A stretch of DNA of 64,000 nucleotides from Alistipes senegalensis (GCA_023664945.1 JAMPER010000001.1:939373-1003372), one strand, 5' to 3'. Shown: positions 39,168 through 49,859, counted from the first letter of the stretch. Program-made: numbers and translations. Notes: generated from the sequence alone by a model not told the origin.

Positions 39168-40159
39168 TTATTTCGCAAATATTTTTCAACCGCCCTGTTA
39201 TGGTCGGCCAAATTGGTGGAAAACTCGCTTTTCCCGGTTCCGTCTGCCCGGGAAACAAAATAAAGTGCATCGGTTTTATCCGGAAAAAACGTAGCCTTAA
39301 GTGCAGCATCGCCAACCAGCGCTATCGGGGTAGGCGGCAAACCAAAACGGGTATAAGTATTATACGGCGTATCAGTCATCAGGCTGGAACGGTAAATCAC
39401 TCCCTTGTATTTGTCTCCCATACCATAAATAACAGTCGGATCAGTTTGCAACCGCATTCCAGCCTTCAGGCGATTGGTAAACACACCGGCAATTTTCGCC
39501 CGGTCTTCCGGATGGCCGGTTTCCTTTTCTACAATGGAAGCCATCACAAGGGCTTCATAAGGCGTCTTGTACGGCAGCGAGGCATCCCTTTCTTCCCAAT
39601 AGGCATATAACCGTTTCATCAATTGTTCGTGTGCCTTGCGATAAATCTGCATATCGCTGGCTCCCCGGTTAAAAAAATAGGTGTCCGGGAAAAAAAGCCC
39701 TTCTGCCGCCCCCCAGGTAATCTTAAGCTGCTCAACCAGTTCACGCTCTGTCAGATGGCGCGTATCATGCTTAAGCTTGGGATGCGCTGCCAAAGCCTCA
39801 CGCATCTGCCTGAATGTCCAGCCTTCCACAATCGTCACCGACTCATAGGAAACCAGCCCTTTTGCCAGCTTCTCCATCAAATCAGACGGCGTTTCCCCCG
39901 GCTTGAGTTCATAGCTTCCCGCCCTGAGCCTGGCCGCATTGCCTGTCAGCCGTGCCAGAATCCGAAACAAACTGCCGTTTATTTCAATCCCCTGAACATG
40001 CAGCTGGTCAACAACGTAATTAAGTCCACCTGGGCGGATATCAAAAGGAACCGGTTTATCTGTGTCAGAAACGGCAGAATTTGCCCACCAGGCAAATCCT
40101 GACATGGCAAGAATCAACACAAGGACAACAAACAAAAAAACGCGTTTGAAAACAGTCAT
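39164..40159 (-). CDS. mltG: endolytic murein transglycosylase MltG
   Basis: This 331-residue inner-membrane protein cuts nascent glycan strands and sets their length. It has an N-terminal membrane helix ([19 protein letters not shown]), a LysM-like module and the YceG catalytic domain with the glutamate in [13 protein letters not shown], followed by [15 protein letters not shown] start at ATG 40159; an in-frame TTG six codons earlier is less likely. It heads the mltG-tmk-holB-tatD block. The usual upstream ygfZ gene is absent. Confidence 0.94.
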   Translation of the reverse strand: MTVFKRVFLFVVLVLILAMSGFAWWANSAVSDTDKPVPFDIRPGGLNYVVDQLHVQGIEINGSLFRILARLTGNAARLRAGSYELKPGETPSDLMEKLAKGLVSYESVTIVEGWTFRQMREALAAHPKLKHDTRHLTERELVEQLKITWGAAEGLFFPDTYFFNRGASDMQIYRKAHEQLMKRLYAYWEERDASLPYKTPYEALVMASIVEKETGHPEDRAKIAGVFTNRLKAGMRLQTDPTVIYGMGDKYKGVIYRSSLMTDTPYNTYTRFGLPPTPIALVGDAALKATFFPDKTDALYFVSRADGTGKSEFSTNLADHNRAVEKYLRNK

Positions 40160-40269
40160 AAAACAATCATCCGGCAAAAAATCGCTATCCTCTTTATAAT
40201 AGGCAGGTTTTTTATTGGCCTGTATTTTACCGGTTAAGGAAAACAGCAGGAAAAAAGGAGTATTTTCTC

Positions 40270-40455
40270 ATGAAAAACCGGATTATTGCCGGCGCTAATC
40301 TCTTTTTACCGCCCCAGTACAGCCAGGCAAAAAAAAGACGTGCTGATTCTTCACATCGCTACACCCTAAAAACACTTGCCTGGCATGATTTCGCACCGGA
40401 AAAACGTTTAACCTGCAAAATGCCCTATCTGAAAATCATGCCGCCATGTGTCTGA
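40270..40455 (+). CDS. short ORF overlapping the TANGO2-like gene (possible leader)
   Basis: This 61-codon frame starts at ATG 40270, nine bases after AAGGAG, the best ribosome-binding site in the neighbourhood. Its stop (40453-40455) overlaps the start of the TANGO2-like gene by 10 bp, and that gene has no ribosome-binding site of its own. This fits translational coupling. The product is basic, without a recognised domain. A TATAAT box is at 40195-40200. It could instead be chance coding, so confidence is low. Confidence 0.38.
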   Translation: MKNRIIAGANLFLPPQYSQAKKRRADSSHRYTLKTLAWHDFAPEKRLTCKMPYLKIMPPCV

Positions 40456-41180
40456 TTGTTTTTGCCTGGCAGCTCGTTCCGGCCGTTCCGCTGGTTGCCG
40501 CTGCCAACCGAGATGAATTTTATGCCCGCCGGACAGAATCTGCCCATTGGTGGCACGATTTTCCGGATATCTATGCCGGTCGTGATCTTGAAGGAGGCGG
40601 CACATGGATGGGCGTGCGAAAAGACGGCGGCGGCGGTCGTTTTGCAGCCGTCACCAATGTACGCGCTCCCTGCTTTCTGAAACCCCGGGACACTTCACGG
40701 GGCAGGCTTGTCAGCGATTATCTTGCGTCTGAACTCACTCCCCAGGAATATATCCTGAACATCAGAAAAAAAGCCCACCAGTATAACGGCTTCAATCTGC
40801 TTGTCGGCAACAAGGATACGCTCATCTGGTTTTCCAACTGCGGCTATGGCCGTGCAATCAACGGAAAACCGCTTCCACCCGGCATTTACGGCCTTTCCAA
40901 CGCCTTGCTGGACGACCCATGGCCAAAAGTCATTCGTGCCCGTGCACAGTTCGCCAGCCTGTTAGGACAAAACGCCCCAACCGAAGCTTATTTTGAAATG
41001 CTGTCTGATACCACGCCTGCACCTGAAGCACATCTGCCGGAAACAGGCATTGGCAGGGAAAAAGAAAAAATACTCTCACCGGTTTGCGTCATTACCCCCG
41101 AATACGGTACACGCGCCTCAACGCTGGTACAGCTGTACGACAACCGCCCTCCTCTTTTGCATGAACGTGTCATATGCTGA
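40446..41180 (+). CDS. NRDE/TANGO2-family protein
   Basis: This 244-residue protein starts MCLIVFAWQLVP, with a cysteine at position 2, and has the family motif AAANRDEFYARRT near residue 20 and GGTWMGV near 50. It belongs to the NRDE (DUF833) family related to human TANGO2, which has been linked to haem and lipid handling. The N-terminal cysteine resembles Ntn-type nucleophiles, but no enzymatic activity is established. It is followed after 4 bp by bioF on the same strand and overlaps a short ORF upstream. Confidence 0.88.
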   Translation: MCLIVFAWQLVPAVPLVAAANRDEFYARRTESAHWWHDFPDIYAGRDLEGGGTWMGVRKDGGGGRFAAVTNVRAPCFLKPRDTSRGRLVSDYLASELTPQEYILNIRKKAHQYNGFNLLVGNKDTLIWFSNCGYGRAINGKPLPPGIYGLSNALLDDPWPKVIRARAQFASLLGQNAPTEAYFEMLSDTTPAPEAHLPETGIGREKEKILSPVCVITPEYGTRASTLVQLYDNRPPLLHERVIC

Positions 41181-41184
41181 TCCC

Positions 41185-42339
41185 ATGATTACCGACAATA
41201 TCCAACGCCAATTACAGGCACTGGCAGATGAAAATCTCCTGCGCCGCCGCCAGATTGTCGGTTCTGCCTGTACTGTCATGGCAGAAATTGACGGAACCCC
41301 GATGCTGACATTTTCCAGTAACGACTACCTGGGACTGGCAGCGCATCCTCTTTTGGCAGAAACAGCAGCAAAAGCAGCCTATCAATGGGGAGTCGGGTCA
41401 GGCGGATCCCACGTAGTAACCGGCCATATGCGCCCGCATGAAGCACTGGAACAAGCACTGGCTGAATTTGCCGGTATGGATCGCGCGCTCTTTTTCAGTA
41501 CCGGGTACATGGCCAACACAGGCATTGTTCCTGCGCTGGTTGGGCGGGGAGATGCCGTTTTCTCAGACCGTTTGAACCATGCCTCGCTGATTGATGCTGT
41601 CCTGCTTTCCCGCGCAGACAATATCCGTTACCGGCATACAGATATCGCGCACCTTGCCTCCCTCCTGGAAAAAAGCCGGGCCAGACAAAAACTGATTCTG
41701 ACAGATGCCGTCTTCAGCATGGATGGAGATATCGCTCCCCTGCCCGCTCTTTTGGAACTGGCAAAAATACATGATGCCTGGCTCATTGTGGACGATGCGC
41801 ACGGATTTGGCGTACTGGGTCCCGAAGGCCGTGGAACCCTTGCCCATTTTGGAATAACGCCCACACCCCGCCTGGTTTATATGGGAACACTCAGCAAGGC
41901 AGCCGGCGTTACCGGTGCTTTTGCCGCCGGTAACGCCCAGGTCATGGAATGGCTGCTGCAACGGGCAAGAACCTATACCTTCACTACTGCCGCCAGTCCT
42001 GTCATTGCGGCAACGCTCCTCAAAAGCGTGGAACTGATCCGACAGAGCGAAGACCGGCGAACCAGGCTTTTTTCACTGTCCAGACGCCTGCAGGCCGGCC
42101 TGTCCCAAACCCGATGGGAATGGCTTCCCTCCCCTGCTGCCATCCAGCCCGTTATTACCGGCAGCAATGAAAAAACCCTGCAAATTGCACAGGTATTAGC
42201 CAAACGTGGCATCCTTGTTCCGGCCATTCGCCCGCCTACTGTGCCAAAAGGGCGTGCACGCTTGCGGATTTCCCTCTCAGCCGGGCATAATGAAGAACAG
42301 GTTGACAGGCTGCTTGAAGGATTAAAAGAACTGCAATGA
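41185..42339 (+). CDS. bioF: 8-amino-7-oxononanoate synthase
   Basis: This 384-residue PLP enzyme joins pimeloyl-ACP and L-alanine, the first step of the biotin ring. Family marks are FSSNDYLGLAAHP, GSGGSHVVTGHM, LIVDDAHGFGVLGPEGRGTL and the PLP lysine in VYMGTLSKAAGVTGAF. I start at ATG 41185; a longer frame inside the upstream gene is a shadow. bioH follows with a 4-bp overlap (ATGA). bioA, bioD and bioB are not in the window. Confidence 0.95.
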   Translation: MITDNIQRQLQALADENLLRRRQIVGSACTVMAEIDGTPMLTFSSNDYLGLAAHPLLAETAAKAAYQWGVGSGGSHVVTGHMRPHEALEQALAEFAGMDRALFFSTGYMANTGIVPALVGRGDAVFSDRLNHASLIDAVLLSRADNIRYRHTDIAHLASLLEKSRARQKLILTDAVFSMDGDIAPLPALLELAKIHDAWLIVDDAHGFGVLGPEGRGTLAHFGITPTPRLVYMGTLSKAAGVTGAFAAGNAQVMEWLLQRARTYTFTTAASPVIAATLLKSVELIRQSEDRRTRLFSLSRRLQAGLSQTRWEWLPSPAAIQPVITGSNEKTLQIAQVLAKRGILVPAIRPPTVPKGRARLRISLSAGHNEEQVDRLLEGLKELQ

Positions 42340-43082
42340 GCACCATCGTTTTTTGGCATGGATGGGGAATGGGGCCTGGTGTATGGGAAGATCTGGCAAA
42401 TTGCTTGCGCCCTGCCCTTGCCAACCGGCACAAGCTGCTTATCCAGCCGCTTCCTGGTTACACACCAAACCAGGAACCCATTATCCATTATTCTGCGGCA
42501 ACCCTGCTTGACGATCTCATGGCAAAACTGACACCGCCGCTCATCCTTTGCGGCTGGTCGCTGGGCGCCATGCTGGCTATGCTGGCTGCCGTACGCTTTC
42601 CGGACCAGGTTGAAAAACTGATACTGGTAGGTGCCACACCCAATTTTATGGAGCGCCCGGACTGGCCTGACGGCGTTTCACCGGCACTGATAGACAAACT
42701 GGGTTCCGGTATCCGGGTCAACCCTGCCGCAGCCCTTCGCCGCTTTATCACCATTTTTAATCAGCATGACGATCATGCACGCGAAATTGCCCGAAAATTA
42801 ACGAATATCACCTCAGCACCGCCTCCCTGCCTGGAAACAGGCCTGGATATCCTCAAATATACCGACCTGCGTCCGATTGTGCACGAAATACAACAACCTG
42901 TCCTTCTGCTCCACGGCGCACAGGATACGCTTATGCCGCTTTCTTCTGCCGAATGGCTGCATAAAAACATGCAAAATGCACGGCTGGCCGTCCTGCCTGG
43001 CGCTTCGCATGCGCCATTTCTCTCCGATCCCGCTGCCAGCACAAGTTTTATTACGGATTTTCTGGATGCTTCCCGCTGTTGA
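42336..43082 (+). CDS. bioH: pimeloyl-ACP methyl ester carboxylesterase
   Basis: This 248-residue alpha/beta hydrolase frees pimeloyl-ACP from its methyl ester at the end of the BioC-BioH route. It has the N-terminal FWHGWGMGPGVWEDLA oxyanion segment, the nucleophile elbow CGWSLGAM (Ser near residue 77), the acid in HGAQDTLMPLSSAEW and the histidine in LPGASHAPFLSDP. It overlaps bioF by 4 bp and bioC by 17 bp. Confidence 0.93.
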   Translation: MSTIVFWHGWGMGPGVWEDLANCLRPALANRHKLLIQPLPGYTPNQEPIIHYSAATLLDDLMAKLTPPLILCGWSLGAMLAMLAAVRFPDQVEKLILVGATPNFMERPDWPDGVSPALIDKLGSGIRVNPAAALRRFITIFNQHDDHAREIARKLTNITSAPPPCLETGLDILKYTDLRPIVHEIQQPVLLLHGAQDTLMPLSSAEWLHKNMQNARLAVLPGASHAPFLSDPAASTSFITDFLDASRC

Positions 43083-43851
43083 TAAAATCCGGGTCGGCGC
43101 TGCCTTTAACCGTGCCGCCCGTGAATACGATAACCTTGCCCGTTTCCAGCAAACAGTATGTCATGACCTTATCAACCATCTTCCAGCCTTTTTTCCTGAT
43201 ATGCCACCGCCGCGCACTGTGCTGGATGGAGGATGCGGTACCGGCTACGGTGCCGGACTACTGAAATGTTGCTGGCCAGATTGTCGTATTACCGGTTGTG
43301 ATCTCTCCATGGAAATGCTGCAACTGGCTGGTAAAAAAGGAATTAACACCGTCTGTGCCGACCTGGAACACTTGCCCTTTGCAGATAAACAATTCGAACT
43401 TGTGTGGAGCAGCCTGGCCCTGCAATGGTGCCGTCCTGACCAAGTCTATGCCGAACTTTACCGGATACTGGCCGTAAATGGCATACTGCTGTTTTCTACA
43501 CTGGGACCAGGCACACTATCGGAGCTGGATTATGCCTTTTCCGGCATAGATAACCATCGCCATATCCGTACTTTTATCCCCCCGCAGCAAACCAAATCGG
43601 CACTACACCAGGCCGGATTCAGGCATATCAGCATTACCTGTGAAACCCGAACAGTCGGTTTTCCCGATTTTCATTCTTTTCTTCTCAGTGTAAGGGGCAT
43701 TGGTGCCAACCAGATTGGAAAAGGGCAAAGACGCGCGTTAATGGGAAAAAACACCTGGAAAAAAGCGCAGGAACGCTATGAATCCCTAAGACGTGAAGAC
43801 GGCATGCTGCCGGCAACCTATAAACTGGTTTTCGGATTTGCCTTGCGGTAA
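43066..43851 (+). CDS. bioC: malonyl-ACP O-methyltransferase
   Basis: This 261-residue SAM-dependent methyltransferase starts the synthetic pimelate chain by methylating malonyl-ACP. It begins with the typical KIRVGAAFNRAAREYDNLA, and has the SAM loop VLDGGCGTGYGAGLL, ITGCDLSMEML and the post-II ALQWCRPDQ segment. I start at ATG 43066, which overlaps the bioH end by 17 bp; the frame is open far upstream inside bioH but without methyltransferase sequence. The bioF-bioH-bioC genes therefore overlap one another. Confidence 0.93.
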   Translation: MLPAVDKIRVGAAFNRAAREYDNLARFQQTVCHDLINHLPAFFPDMPPPRTVLDGGCGTGYGAGLLKCCWPDCRITGCDLSMEMLQLAGKKGINTVCADLEHLPFADKQFELVWSSLALQWCRPDQVYAELYRILAVNGILLFSTLGPGTLSELDYAFSGIDNHRHIRTFIPPQQTKSALHQAGFRHISITCETRTVGFPDFHSFLLSVRGIGANQIGKGQRRALMGKNTWKKAQERYESLRREDGMLPATYKLVFGFALR

Positions 43852-43961
43852 TACACCTGATACAGCCTGGCCAGCTGGCGAACCAGTTTGCACCATCAGA
43901 AACAACAACGTCTGCACAAAGCTGGCAAAAGAATGCTGCTGCAGCCCCATACAGTACACAA

Positions 43962-45272
43962 TCACTCCCGTCCTGCAACACCCTGATCACCTGAAAGCGC
44001 CCGCTTATCCATTTCCTCAAAATAATCTGCCAGACTCCTGCCCAGATTTTTCTCCAGCAACCCGATAATTTGGCAAGAAAGCGCATCTTCCTCATCAGGC
44101 TGAAAAACAAACCGGGAAAAAACATCCGCCAGCGTAATCCTGGTTGCATCACCAATCCATCGCCATTCATCAAGAGACGCACGCAACACCGTTTTTCTGC
44201 GCCGCCGGAAAATAATACGCATTCCCTGCTTGGCATGTCTGACCCACCCTGCCTCCTGCATGGAAAGCAGCAAATTTTCCAGCTCGGCACTTGAAAGGCT
44301 GGCATATCGCTGCAACCGCGTCCAGCCAACAGACTGGTTCCTTTCCGCACGTGCATCAAACAAAACGTGCATCACGGACAGGGCATCGGCATACTGGCTG
44401 CCAGGCGTCACTACCCGCCTCCAGCGCCCGCTCCTGAAATCCGGCAATGAAGAAACCAGGACCGCTCCCGAAAGCATAATCAGCGAGCTGACATAAAGCC
44501 AAAGCAAAAACATGGGAATAAGAGCGATAGCGCCATAAATTCTCTGGTAGGAAGCAAATTGCATCACAAAAACAGCAAAAAGCCGTTTGGCTACCTCAAA
44601 AGCAACAGAAGCAAAAAGCCCCCCTAAAAAGGCATCCTTCCATAAAACACGCCGGTAAGGAACAAAACGGTAAAGAAAAGTAAAAGCCGCTGCAGAAATA
44701 AACGCCAGAAACAAAGCAGGCCATATCCCGTTTAAGTAAGGAAGCTTCCCGACAATTCCCTTTCCTACCAGATACAAATAAGAAGTCAGATAAAGCGACC
44801 CGCCAAGGAGTAAAGGCCCCAACGTAGCAATGAAAAAATAAATAAGCATCCGCCGGAAAAATGGTCGCGGTTCCTGAACTCCCCAGATACGGTTAAACGT
44901 GTTCTCAATCAGATTGAACATCATTGCCGTCGTAAAAAACATGGCAAGAGAACTGACAATAGAAACACTGGACGCCTTGCTGGCAAAAAGCGCCAGGTTA
45001 TCCAGAATACCCCGTGCCATGCCGGGCGGGATCATGCCCTGCATAAAATAAAGCTCCACCATTTTCTGCAATGCTTCAAACTGCGGAAAATAGGTAAAAA
45101 TAGCCAGCGCAACCGCAAGAGCAGGCACAATACCCAAAATCAGAGTATAAGTAATATTGCCTGCCACCTGTGTCAACTGCTCTTCGTCAACCCGGCGATA
45201 AACGTACTGAATCAGGGAAATTATCCCCTGAAGATAACGGTTTTTTGCATGTAGCCTATCTATCCGGTTCAT
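43962..45272 (-). CDS. YihY/BrkB-family inner-membrane protein
   Basis: This 436-residue protein has six predicted membrane helices in the first 290 residues with AGNITYTLILGIVPALAVAL, NRIWGVQEPRPFFRRMLIY and IYGAIALIPMFLLWLYVSS, which are the marks of the YihY family (once named ribonuclease BN). The last 140 residues are soluble and winged-helix-like. The function is not established; a role in membrane integrity or lipid transport has been proposed. I chose ATG 45272; two earlier in-frame starts (up to 45344) would add an unlikely N-terminus. It converges on bioC with a 110-bp gap. Confidence 0.88.
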   Translation of the reverse strand: MNRIDRLHAKNRYLQGIISLIQYVYRRVDEEQLTQVAGNITYTLILGIVPALAVALAIFTYFPQFEALQKMVELYFMQGMIPPGMARGILDNLALFASKASSVSIVSSLAMFFTTAMMFNLIENTFNRIWGVQEPRPFFRRMLIYFFIATLGPLLLGGSLYLTSYLYLVGKGIVGKLPYLNGIWPALFLAFISAAAFTFLYRFVPYRRVLWKDAFLGGLFASVAFEVAKRLFAVFVMQFASYQRIYGAIALIPMFLLWLYVSSLIMLSGAVLVSSLPDFRSGRWRRVVTPGSQYADALSVMHVLFDARAERNQSVGWTRLQRYASLSSAELENLLLSMQEAGWVRHAKQGMRIIFRRRRKTVLRASLDEWRWIGDATRITLADVFSRFVFQPDEEDALSCQIIGLLEKNLGRSLADYFEEMDKRALSGDQGVAGRE

Positions 45273-45497
45273 TTGACCTGCCCTGTCAGTTCTGGCACGA
45301 GTGTACCCCATGCCTATACCTGTCGCTACACAGCGTTTTATCATTTTTCTTCCATATATCCATTGATATTTGCAGGGTCAACGCGGATATTTGCCGTTTG
45401 CTTTATTTTGAATTATCTTTTTTCCGCTTTTTAGTGCAGAATGTTCCCGTAAAGAAACTTTTTCCTGGACGCTCTACTGCGTCCGGCCGGATTTTGT

Positions 45498-46913
45498 ATG
45501 CCTGAACAAAACTTTCTCAAAGCATGCCGCCAAACTGTCGGTCATGCTCATGTCATCACGGATGAAACTGCCATGCAGCCTTTCGTAACGGAATGGCGAA
45601 AACGTCTTTCCGGACGGGCGCTGGCCATTGTCAAACCTGGCAATACAGAAGAAACAGCCGCGATTGTCCGCTTGTGCAACCGCTACCATGTTCCGCTGGT
45701 TCCCCAGGGCGGCAACTCCGGGCTGGTGTTAGGCAGCATTCCGGACAGTTCCGGCACAGCAATTGTCCTTTCACTTACCCGTTTAAACCGGATACGGAAA
45801 CTGGATACTGCCAACAACACCATGACCGTAGAAGCCGGATGTATCCTTGACCATATTCACCATGCGGCAACAGAAGCCGGCCGACTCTTCCCCCTCTCCC
45901 TCCCCTCTTCAGGCACCTGCACCATCGGCGGCAATCTTTCATCCAATGCAGGCGGAACAGCCGTACTGCGCTACGGAACAGCAAGAAAACTCTGCCTGGG
46001 TGTGGAAGTTGTCACCGGAGAAGGAGAAATATGGGACGGCCTTCGCAGCCTGAGAAAAGATAATACCGGCTACGACCTGCGCGACCTTTTTATTGGTGCA
46101 GAAGGTACGCTGGGCATTATTACTGCGGCTGTTCTGGCCCTTTACCCTCTGCCGCGCGCACGTATCACAGCCATAGCCGCCGTCTCCACGCCGGAAAAAG
46201 CACTGGAACTTTTTCATCTTGCCCAATCGCGATGTGGCGCAGCCTTAACAGCTTTTGAACTGGTCTCCCGTTATGCCATGGAACTGGTCATCAAGCACTT
46301 CCCTTCCCTGAAAGCCCCGCTGCCTCTCGCCTACCCGCAATATATCCTGATGGAACTGTCAGACAGCGAATCTGAAGACCATGCTGCTGAAATGCTCGAA
46401 ACCTGCCTGGAGCAGGCCATAGAAGAAGATATCATTACTGATGCTGCCGTAGCCCAGTCCATTGCCCAGTCAAACATCATGTGGCAGCTGCGGGAAAACA
46501 TTTCTGCCGCACAGGCATCCGAAGGACAAAACATCAAACACGATATCGCTATTCCAATATCCTGTCTGGCTGAATTCATTACAAAAACCGACCGGCTTTT
46601 GCAGGAACACCTCCCGGGATGCAGGATGGTTACCTTTGGTCATCTGGGAGACGGCAGCCTGCATTACAATGTCGGTGCCCCGCAAAACATGCCGCAATCC
46701 GACTTTTTGGCGCATACCCCGGCCATCAACCGCATCGTGTACGACAGCGTTGCCCGGTTTAACGGAACCCTGTCGGCAGAACATGGCCTGGGCGCCCTGA
46801 AGCGTGAAGAACTCGTCCGCTACCGCTCAGCAACCGAAATTGCCCTGATGAAAAAAATCAAGTCTGCCCTGGATCCCAATAACCTGATGAATCCAGGAAA
46901 AGTTCTCCTCTAA
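45498..46913 (+). CDS. FAD-binding D-2-hydroxyacid dehydrogenase (GlcD/D2HGDH type)
   Basis: This 471-residue flavoprotein of the vanillyl-alcohol oxidase group has an N-terminal FAD domain (about residues 35-225) with PLVPQGGNSGLVLGS, GCTIGGNLSSNAGG-type GTCTIGGNLSSNAGGTAVLR and DLFIGAEGTLGIIT, and the C-terminal substrate domain with TFGHLGDGSLHYN and SAEHGLGALKRE. The metal-binding HxxxH-type histidines fit D-2-hydroxyglutarate or D-lactate dehydrogenases. No glcE, glcF or electron-transfer partner is nearby, so the complex GlcDEF is unlikely. The exact substrate cannot be read. Confidence 0.87.
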   Translation: MPEQNFLKACRQTVGHAHVITDETAMQPFVTEWRKRLSGRALAIVKPGNTEETAAIVRLCNRYHVPLVPQGGNSGLVLGSIPDSSGTAIVLSLTRLNRIRKLDTANNTMTVEAGCILDHIHHAATEAGRLFPLSLPSSGTCTIGGNLSSNAGGTAVLRYGTARKLCLGVEVVTGEGEIWDGLRSLRKDNTGYDLRDLFIGAEGTLGIITAAVLALYPLPRARITAIAAVSTPEKALELFHLAQSRCGAALTAFELVSRYAMELVIKHFPSLKAPLPLAYPQYILMELSDSESEDHAAEMLETCLEQAIEEDIITDAAVAQSIAQSNIMWQLRENISAAQASEGQNIKHDIAIPISCLAEFITKTDRLLQEHLPGCRMVTFGHLGDGSLHYNVGAPQNMPQSDFLAHTPAINRIVYDSVARFNGTLSAEHGLGALKREELVRYRSATEIALMKKIKSALDPNNLMNPGKVLL

Positions 46914-47221
46914 CTTTTCTTTTGTTCCAGCAAATAAGCCTTCATTTGCATAAAGGCATTATCTTTGCTTTCATTCCTACATAGGAAACCCTACCTGTTT
47001 TTTTAACCATATCGATAAGCCTGATATACCAAAAAACAATCCGCAATGAAAAAGTATTTATCTATATTGAACACCTCCAAATACTAAAAATGCAAACCGC
47101 CTGTCAAAGCAAATATTCTGCCTCTCACTATTATCTGCCACAGCAACCCCGCAAAACATATCTCCTGCCAACGCAAGCATAACAAAATATACCGCGCTGG
47201 CAGGAGAGCTTAAAAGAACGA
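46914..47221. other. gap between the flavoprotein gene and clpB, with a long-loop inverted repeat
   Basis: No gene seen in 308 bases. TCTCCTGCCA (47161-47170) pairs perfectly with TGGCAGGAGA (47198-47207) over 27 bases, just after the clpB stop on the minus strand. The T tract behind it is weak, so it is a doubtful terminator or an mRNA end hairpin. Confidence 0.45.
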
Positions 47222-49825
47222 TTACGCTTTTTCAGCCTTCTTGTCAAAAACCATTTCCCCGTCTTTGACATCAATGAAAATGGTATCCTTGGGACCATAT
47301 TTGCCTTCAAGGATCAGCCGGGAAACCGGGTTTTCAATCTGTTGCTGGATAGCCCGTTTAAGCGGCCGTGCGCCAAAAAGTGGATCAAAACCGGCCTCGG
47401 CAATTTTTTGTAAGGCAGCTTCTGATATTTCAAGCGACATTTCCATGCCTTCCAGCCGTTTTTCTACAATGGCAAGCTGTATCTTGGCAATCATGCCAAT
47501 ATTCTTTTCATCCAGCGCATGAAATACCACGGTCTCATCAATCCGGTTAATAAACTCCGGCCGGAAATGGCGGCGTACTTCTTCCATCACAGCCATTTTT
47601 ACCAGAGAAGGTTCTGCTTTTTCCGCTTCCATCTCCTGGATAAGATGCGATCCCAGGTTTGAAGTCATCACAATAACCGTATTCTTGAAATCAACCGTCC
47701 GGCCCTGCCCGTCTGTCATCCGGCCGTCATCCAGCACTTGCAGCAAAACATTGAATACATCCGGATGCGCCTTCTCAATCTCGTCCAACAAAATCACGCT
47801 GTAAGGCTTGCGCCGGACAGCTTCCGTCAAATAGCCACCCTCCTCATAACCAACATATCCCGGCGGCGCGCCAATCAGTCTCGCAACCGAATGTTTCTCC
47901 ATAAATTCACTCATATCAATACGAATCATGGATTCTTCGGTATCAAAAAGGAAATTGGCAAGTGATTTGCAAAGCTCCGTCTTGCCCACGCCCGTCGGCC
48001 CAAGGAACATGAAAGAACCATATGGCCGGCCGGGATCACCCAGCCCGGCACGGGAGCGGCGGATAGCATTGGATACGGCAACAATCGCTTCATCCTGTCC
48101 CACCACACGGCTGTGAAGCGCCTCTTCCATATGCAGCAGCTTTTCGCGCTCTCCCTGCATCATCCGGGAAACCGGAATACCCGTAGCACGGGAAACCACC
48201 TCGGCAATTTCCTCAGCTTCAACCTGCGTGCGCAGCAATTTTGGATGATCCGTCTCCAGCACCGTTTCCTTGCTGTTTTGTTCCTCCAGTGCCTTTTCAA
48301 GCTCCGGCATTTTGCCGTACATCAACTCGGACATCTTTTGGAAATCGCCCTGCCGCCGTGCTTCCTCCATTTGCTGGCGCACCTTGTCAATTTCCGCCTT
48401 GATATGCTTGGCGCCTTCCACACCGGCCTTCTCGGCTTTCAACACCTCATCATAATCGGCATACTCACGCTCCAGTTTCCCGATTTCCTCCTCAATCAAT
48501 GCCAGCCGTTTCTGCGAAGCCTCATCCTTTTCCTTTTTGACGGCTTCCCGCTCAATCTTAAGCTGGATAATCCGGCGATCCAGCTTGTCCATCACTTCCG
48601 GCTTGGAATCAATTTCCATCTTGATCCGTGAAGCAGCCTCATCAATCAGGTCAATGGCCTTGTCCGGCAAAAACCGGTCCGTAATATAACGGTGAGACAA
48701 TTCCGCCGCCGCAATAATGGCAGGGTCGGTAATCTCAACTCCATGGTGAAGCTCATATTTCTCCTGAAGACCACGCAAAATGGCAATCGTATCTTCTACC
48801 GATGGCTCGTCCACCATGATCTTCTGGAAACGCCGTTCCAAAGCCGCATCCTTTTCCACATACTTGCGGTATTCATCCAGCGTTGTAGCACCAACACAAT
48901 GCAGCTCGCCCCGCGCCAGTGCAGGTTTGAGCATATTGCCGGCATCCATTGAACCTTCAGTCTTGCCAGCGCCAACCATCGTGTGAATTTCGTCAATAAA
49001 GACAATCGTCTGCCCCTCATCCTGGGCCAGTTCATTTAAAACAGCTTTCAGCCGCTCTTCAAATTCACCGCGGTATTTGGCGCCTGCCAGAAGCGCCGCC
49101 ATATCCAGAACCAGAACACGCTTGCCTTTCAGGCTCTCAGGTACCTCTCCGTTGACAATACGCTGCGCCAGCCCCTCGACAATAGCCGTTTTGCCGACGC
49201 CTGGTTCGCCAATCAACACCGGATTATTCTTGCTGCGGCGCTGGAGCACCTGAATAGCCCGGCGGATCTCGTCATCACGCCCGATTACCGGATCCAGCTT
49301 GCCCATCCGGGCACGCTCGGTCAAATCCAGCGTAAACTTCTTGAGCGCTTCGCGCTGGTCCTCCGCACCGGCAGAGTTAATCGGGCCGCTTCCCCTTACC
49401 GCCCGGATAGCCGCCTCCAGAGAAGCACGCACCAAACCATTTTCCCGCGCAATCCGGCCAGCATCAGACTTGTCTTCCAGCAATCCCAGCAATACCATCT
49501 CGCTGGCAATAAACTGGTCGCCGCGCTTTTGCGCCTCCCTGTCCGCCAGGTTCAGCAAGGCCAGAAGCTCCCGCCCCACCTGCACATCCCCGCCGGTTCC
49601 CGAAACTTTCGGCAAGCGCTCCAGCGCACTTTTCAGCCCGTTATCCAGCGCATTGACATTCACGCCGGCACGCTGCAAAAGCGAGCGGGCGCTGCCGTCA
49701 TTCTGCTGTAAAAGCGCCATAACCAGATGCACGGGATCAATGTACTGGTTGTCGTTACCGACAGCCATACTGTGTGCATCCCCAATCGCTTCCTGAAGCT
49801 TGGTTGTCAATTTATCCTGACGCAT
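47222..49825 (-). CDS. clpB: ClpB disaggregase
   Basis: This 867-residue hexameric AAA+ chaperone rescues aggregated proteins with DnaK. It has the N-domain ([17 protein letters not shown]), NBD1 with [16 protein letters not shown], the long coiled-coil M-domain (about residues 400-525, [18 protein letters not shown]) and NBD2 with [15 protein letters not shown] and the arginine fingers. The lack of the ClpA/ClpC ClpP-loop also fits ClpB. I start at ATG 49825, five bases after GGAGG, instead of an upstream in-frame codon. A sigma-32-like promoter lies just upstream at 49887-49860. Confidence 0.97.
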   Translation of the reverse strand: MRQDKLTTKLQEAIGDAHSMAVGNDNQYIDPVHLVMALLQQNDGSARSLLQRAGVNVNALDNGLKSALERLPKVSGTGGDVQVGRELLALLNLADREAQKRGDQFIASEMVLLGLLEDKSDAGRIARENGLVRASLEAAIRAVRGSGPINSAGAEDQREALKKFTLDLTERARMGKLDPVIGRDDEIRRAIQVLQRRSKNNPVLIGEPGVGKTAIVEGLAQRIVNGEVPESLKGKRVLVLDMAALLAGAKYRGEFEERLKAVLNELAQDEGQTIVFIDEIHTMVGAGKTEGSMDAGNMLKPALARGELHCVGATTLDEYRKYVEKDAALERRFQKIMVDEPSVEDTIAILRGLQEKYELHHGVEITDPAIIAAAELSHRYITDRFLPDKAIDLIDEAASRIKMEIDSKPEVMDKLDRRIIQLKIEREAVKKEKDEASQKRLALIEEEIGKLEREYADYDEVLKAEKAGVEGAKHIKAEIDKVRQQMEEARRQGDFQKMSELMYGKMPELEKALEEQNSKETVLETDHPKLLRTQVEAEEIAEVVSRATGIPVSRMMQGEREKLLHMEEALHSRVVGQDEAIVAVSNAIRRSRAGLGDPGRPYGSFMFLGPTGVGKTELCKSLANFLFDTEESMIRIDMSEFMEKHSVARLIGAPPGYVGYEEGGYLTEAVRRKPYSVILLDEIEKAHPDVFNVLLQVLDDGRMTDGQGRTVDFKNTVIVMTSNLGSHLIQEMEAEKAEPSLVKMAVMEEVRRHFRPEFINRIDETVVFHALDEKNIGMIAKIQLAIVEKRLEGMEMSLEISEAALQKIAEAGFDPLFGARPLKRAIQQQIENPVSRLILEGKYGPKDTIFIDVKDGEMVFDKKAEKA

Positions 49826-49859
49826 CACATCCTCCACATCATATATTCCGATTACCCAA

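Noticed and set aside
42877-43065. A longer N-terminus for bioC
   Set aside because: The extra 63 codons lie inside bioH in another frame and do not resemble a methyltransferase.
45498-46913. Glycolate oxidase GlcD
   Set aside because: glcE and glcF are absent, so a specific glycolate oxidase name is not supported.
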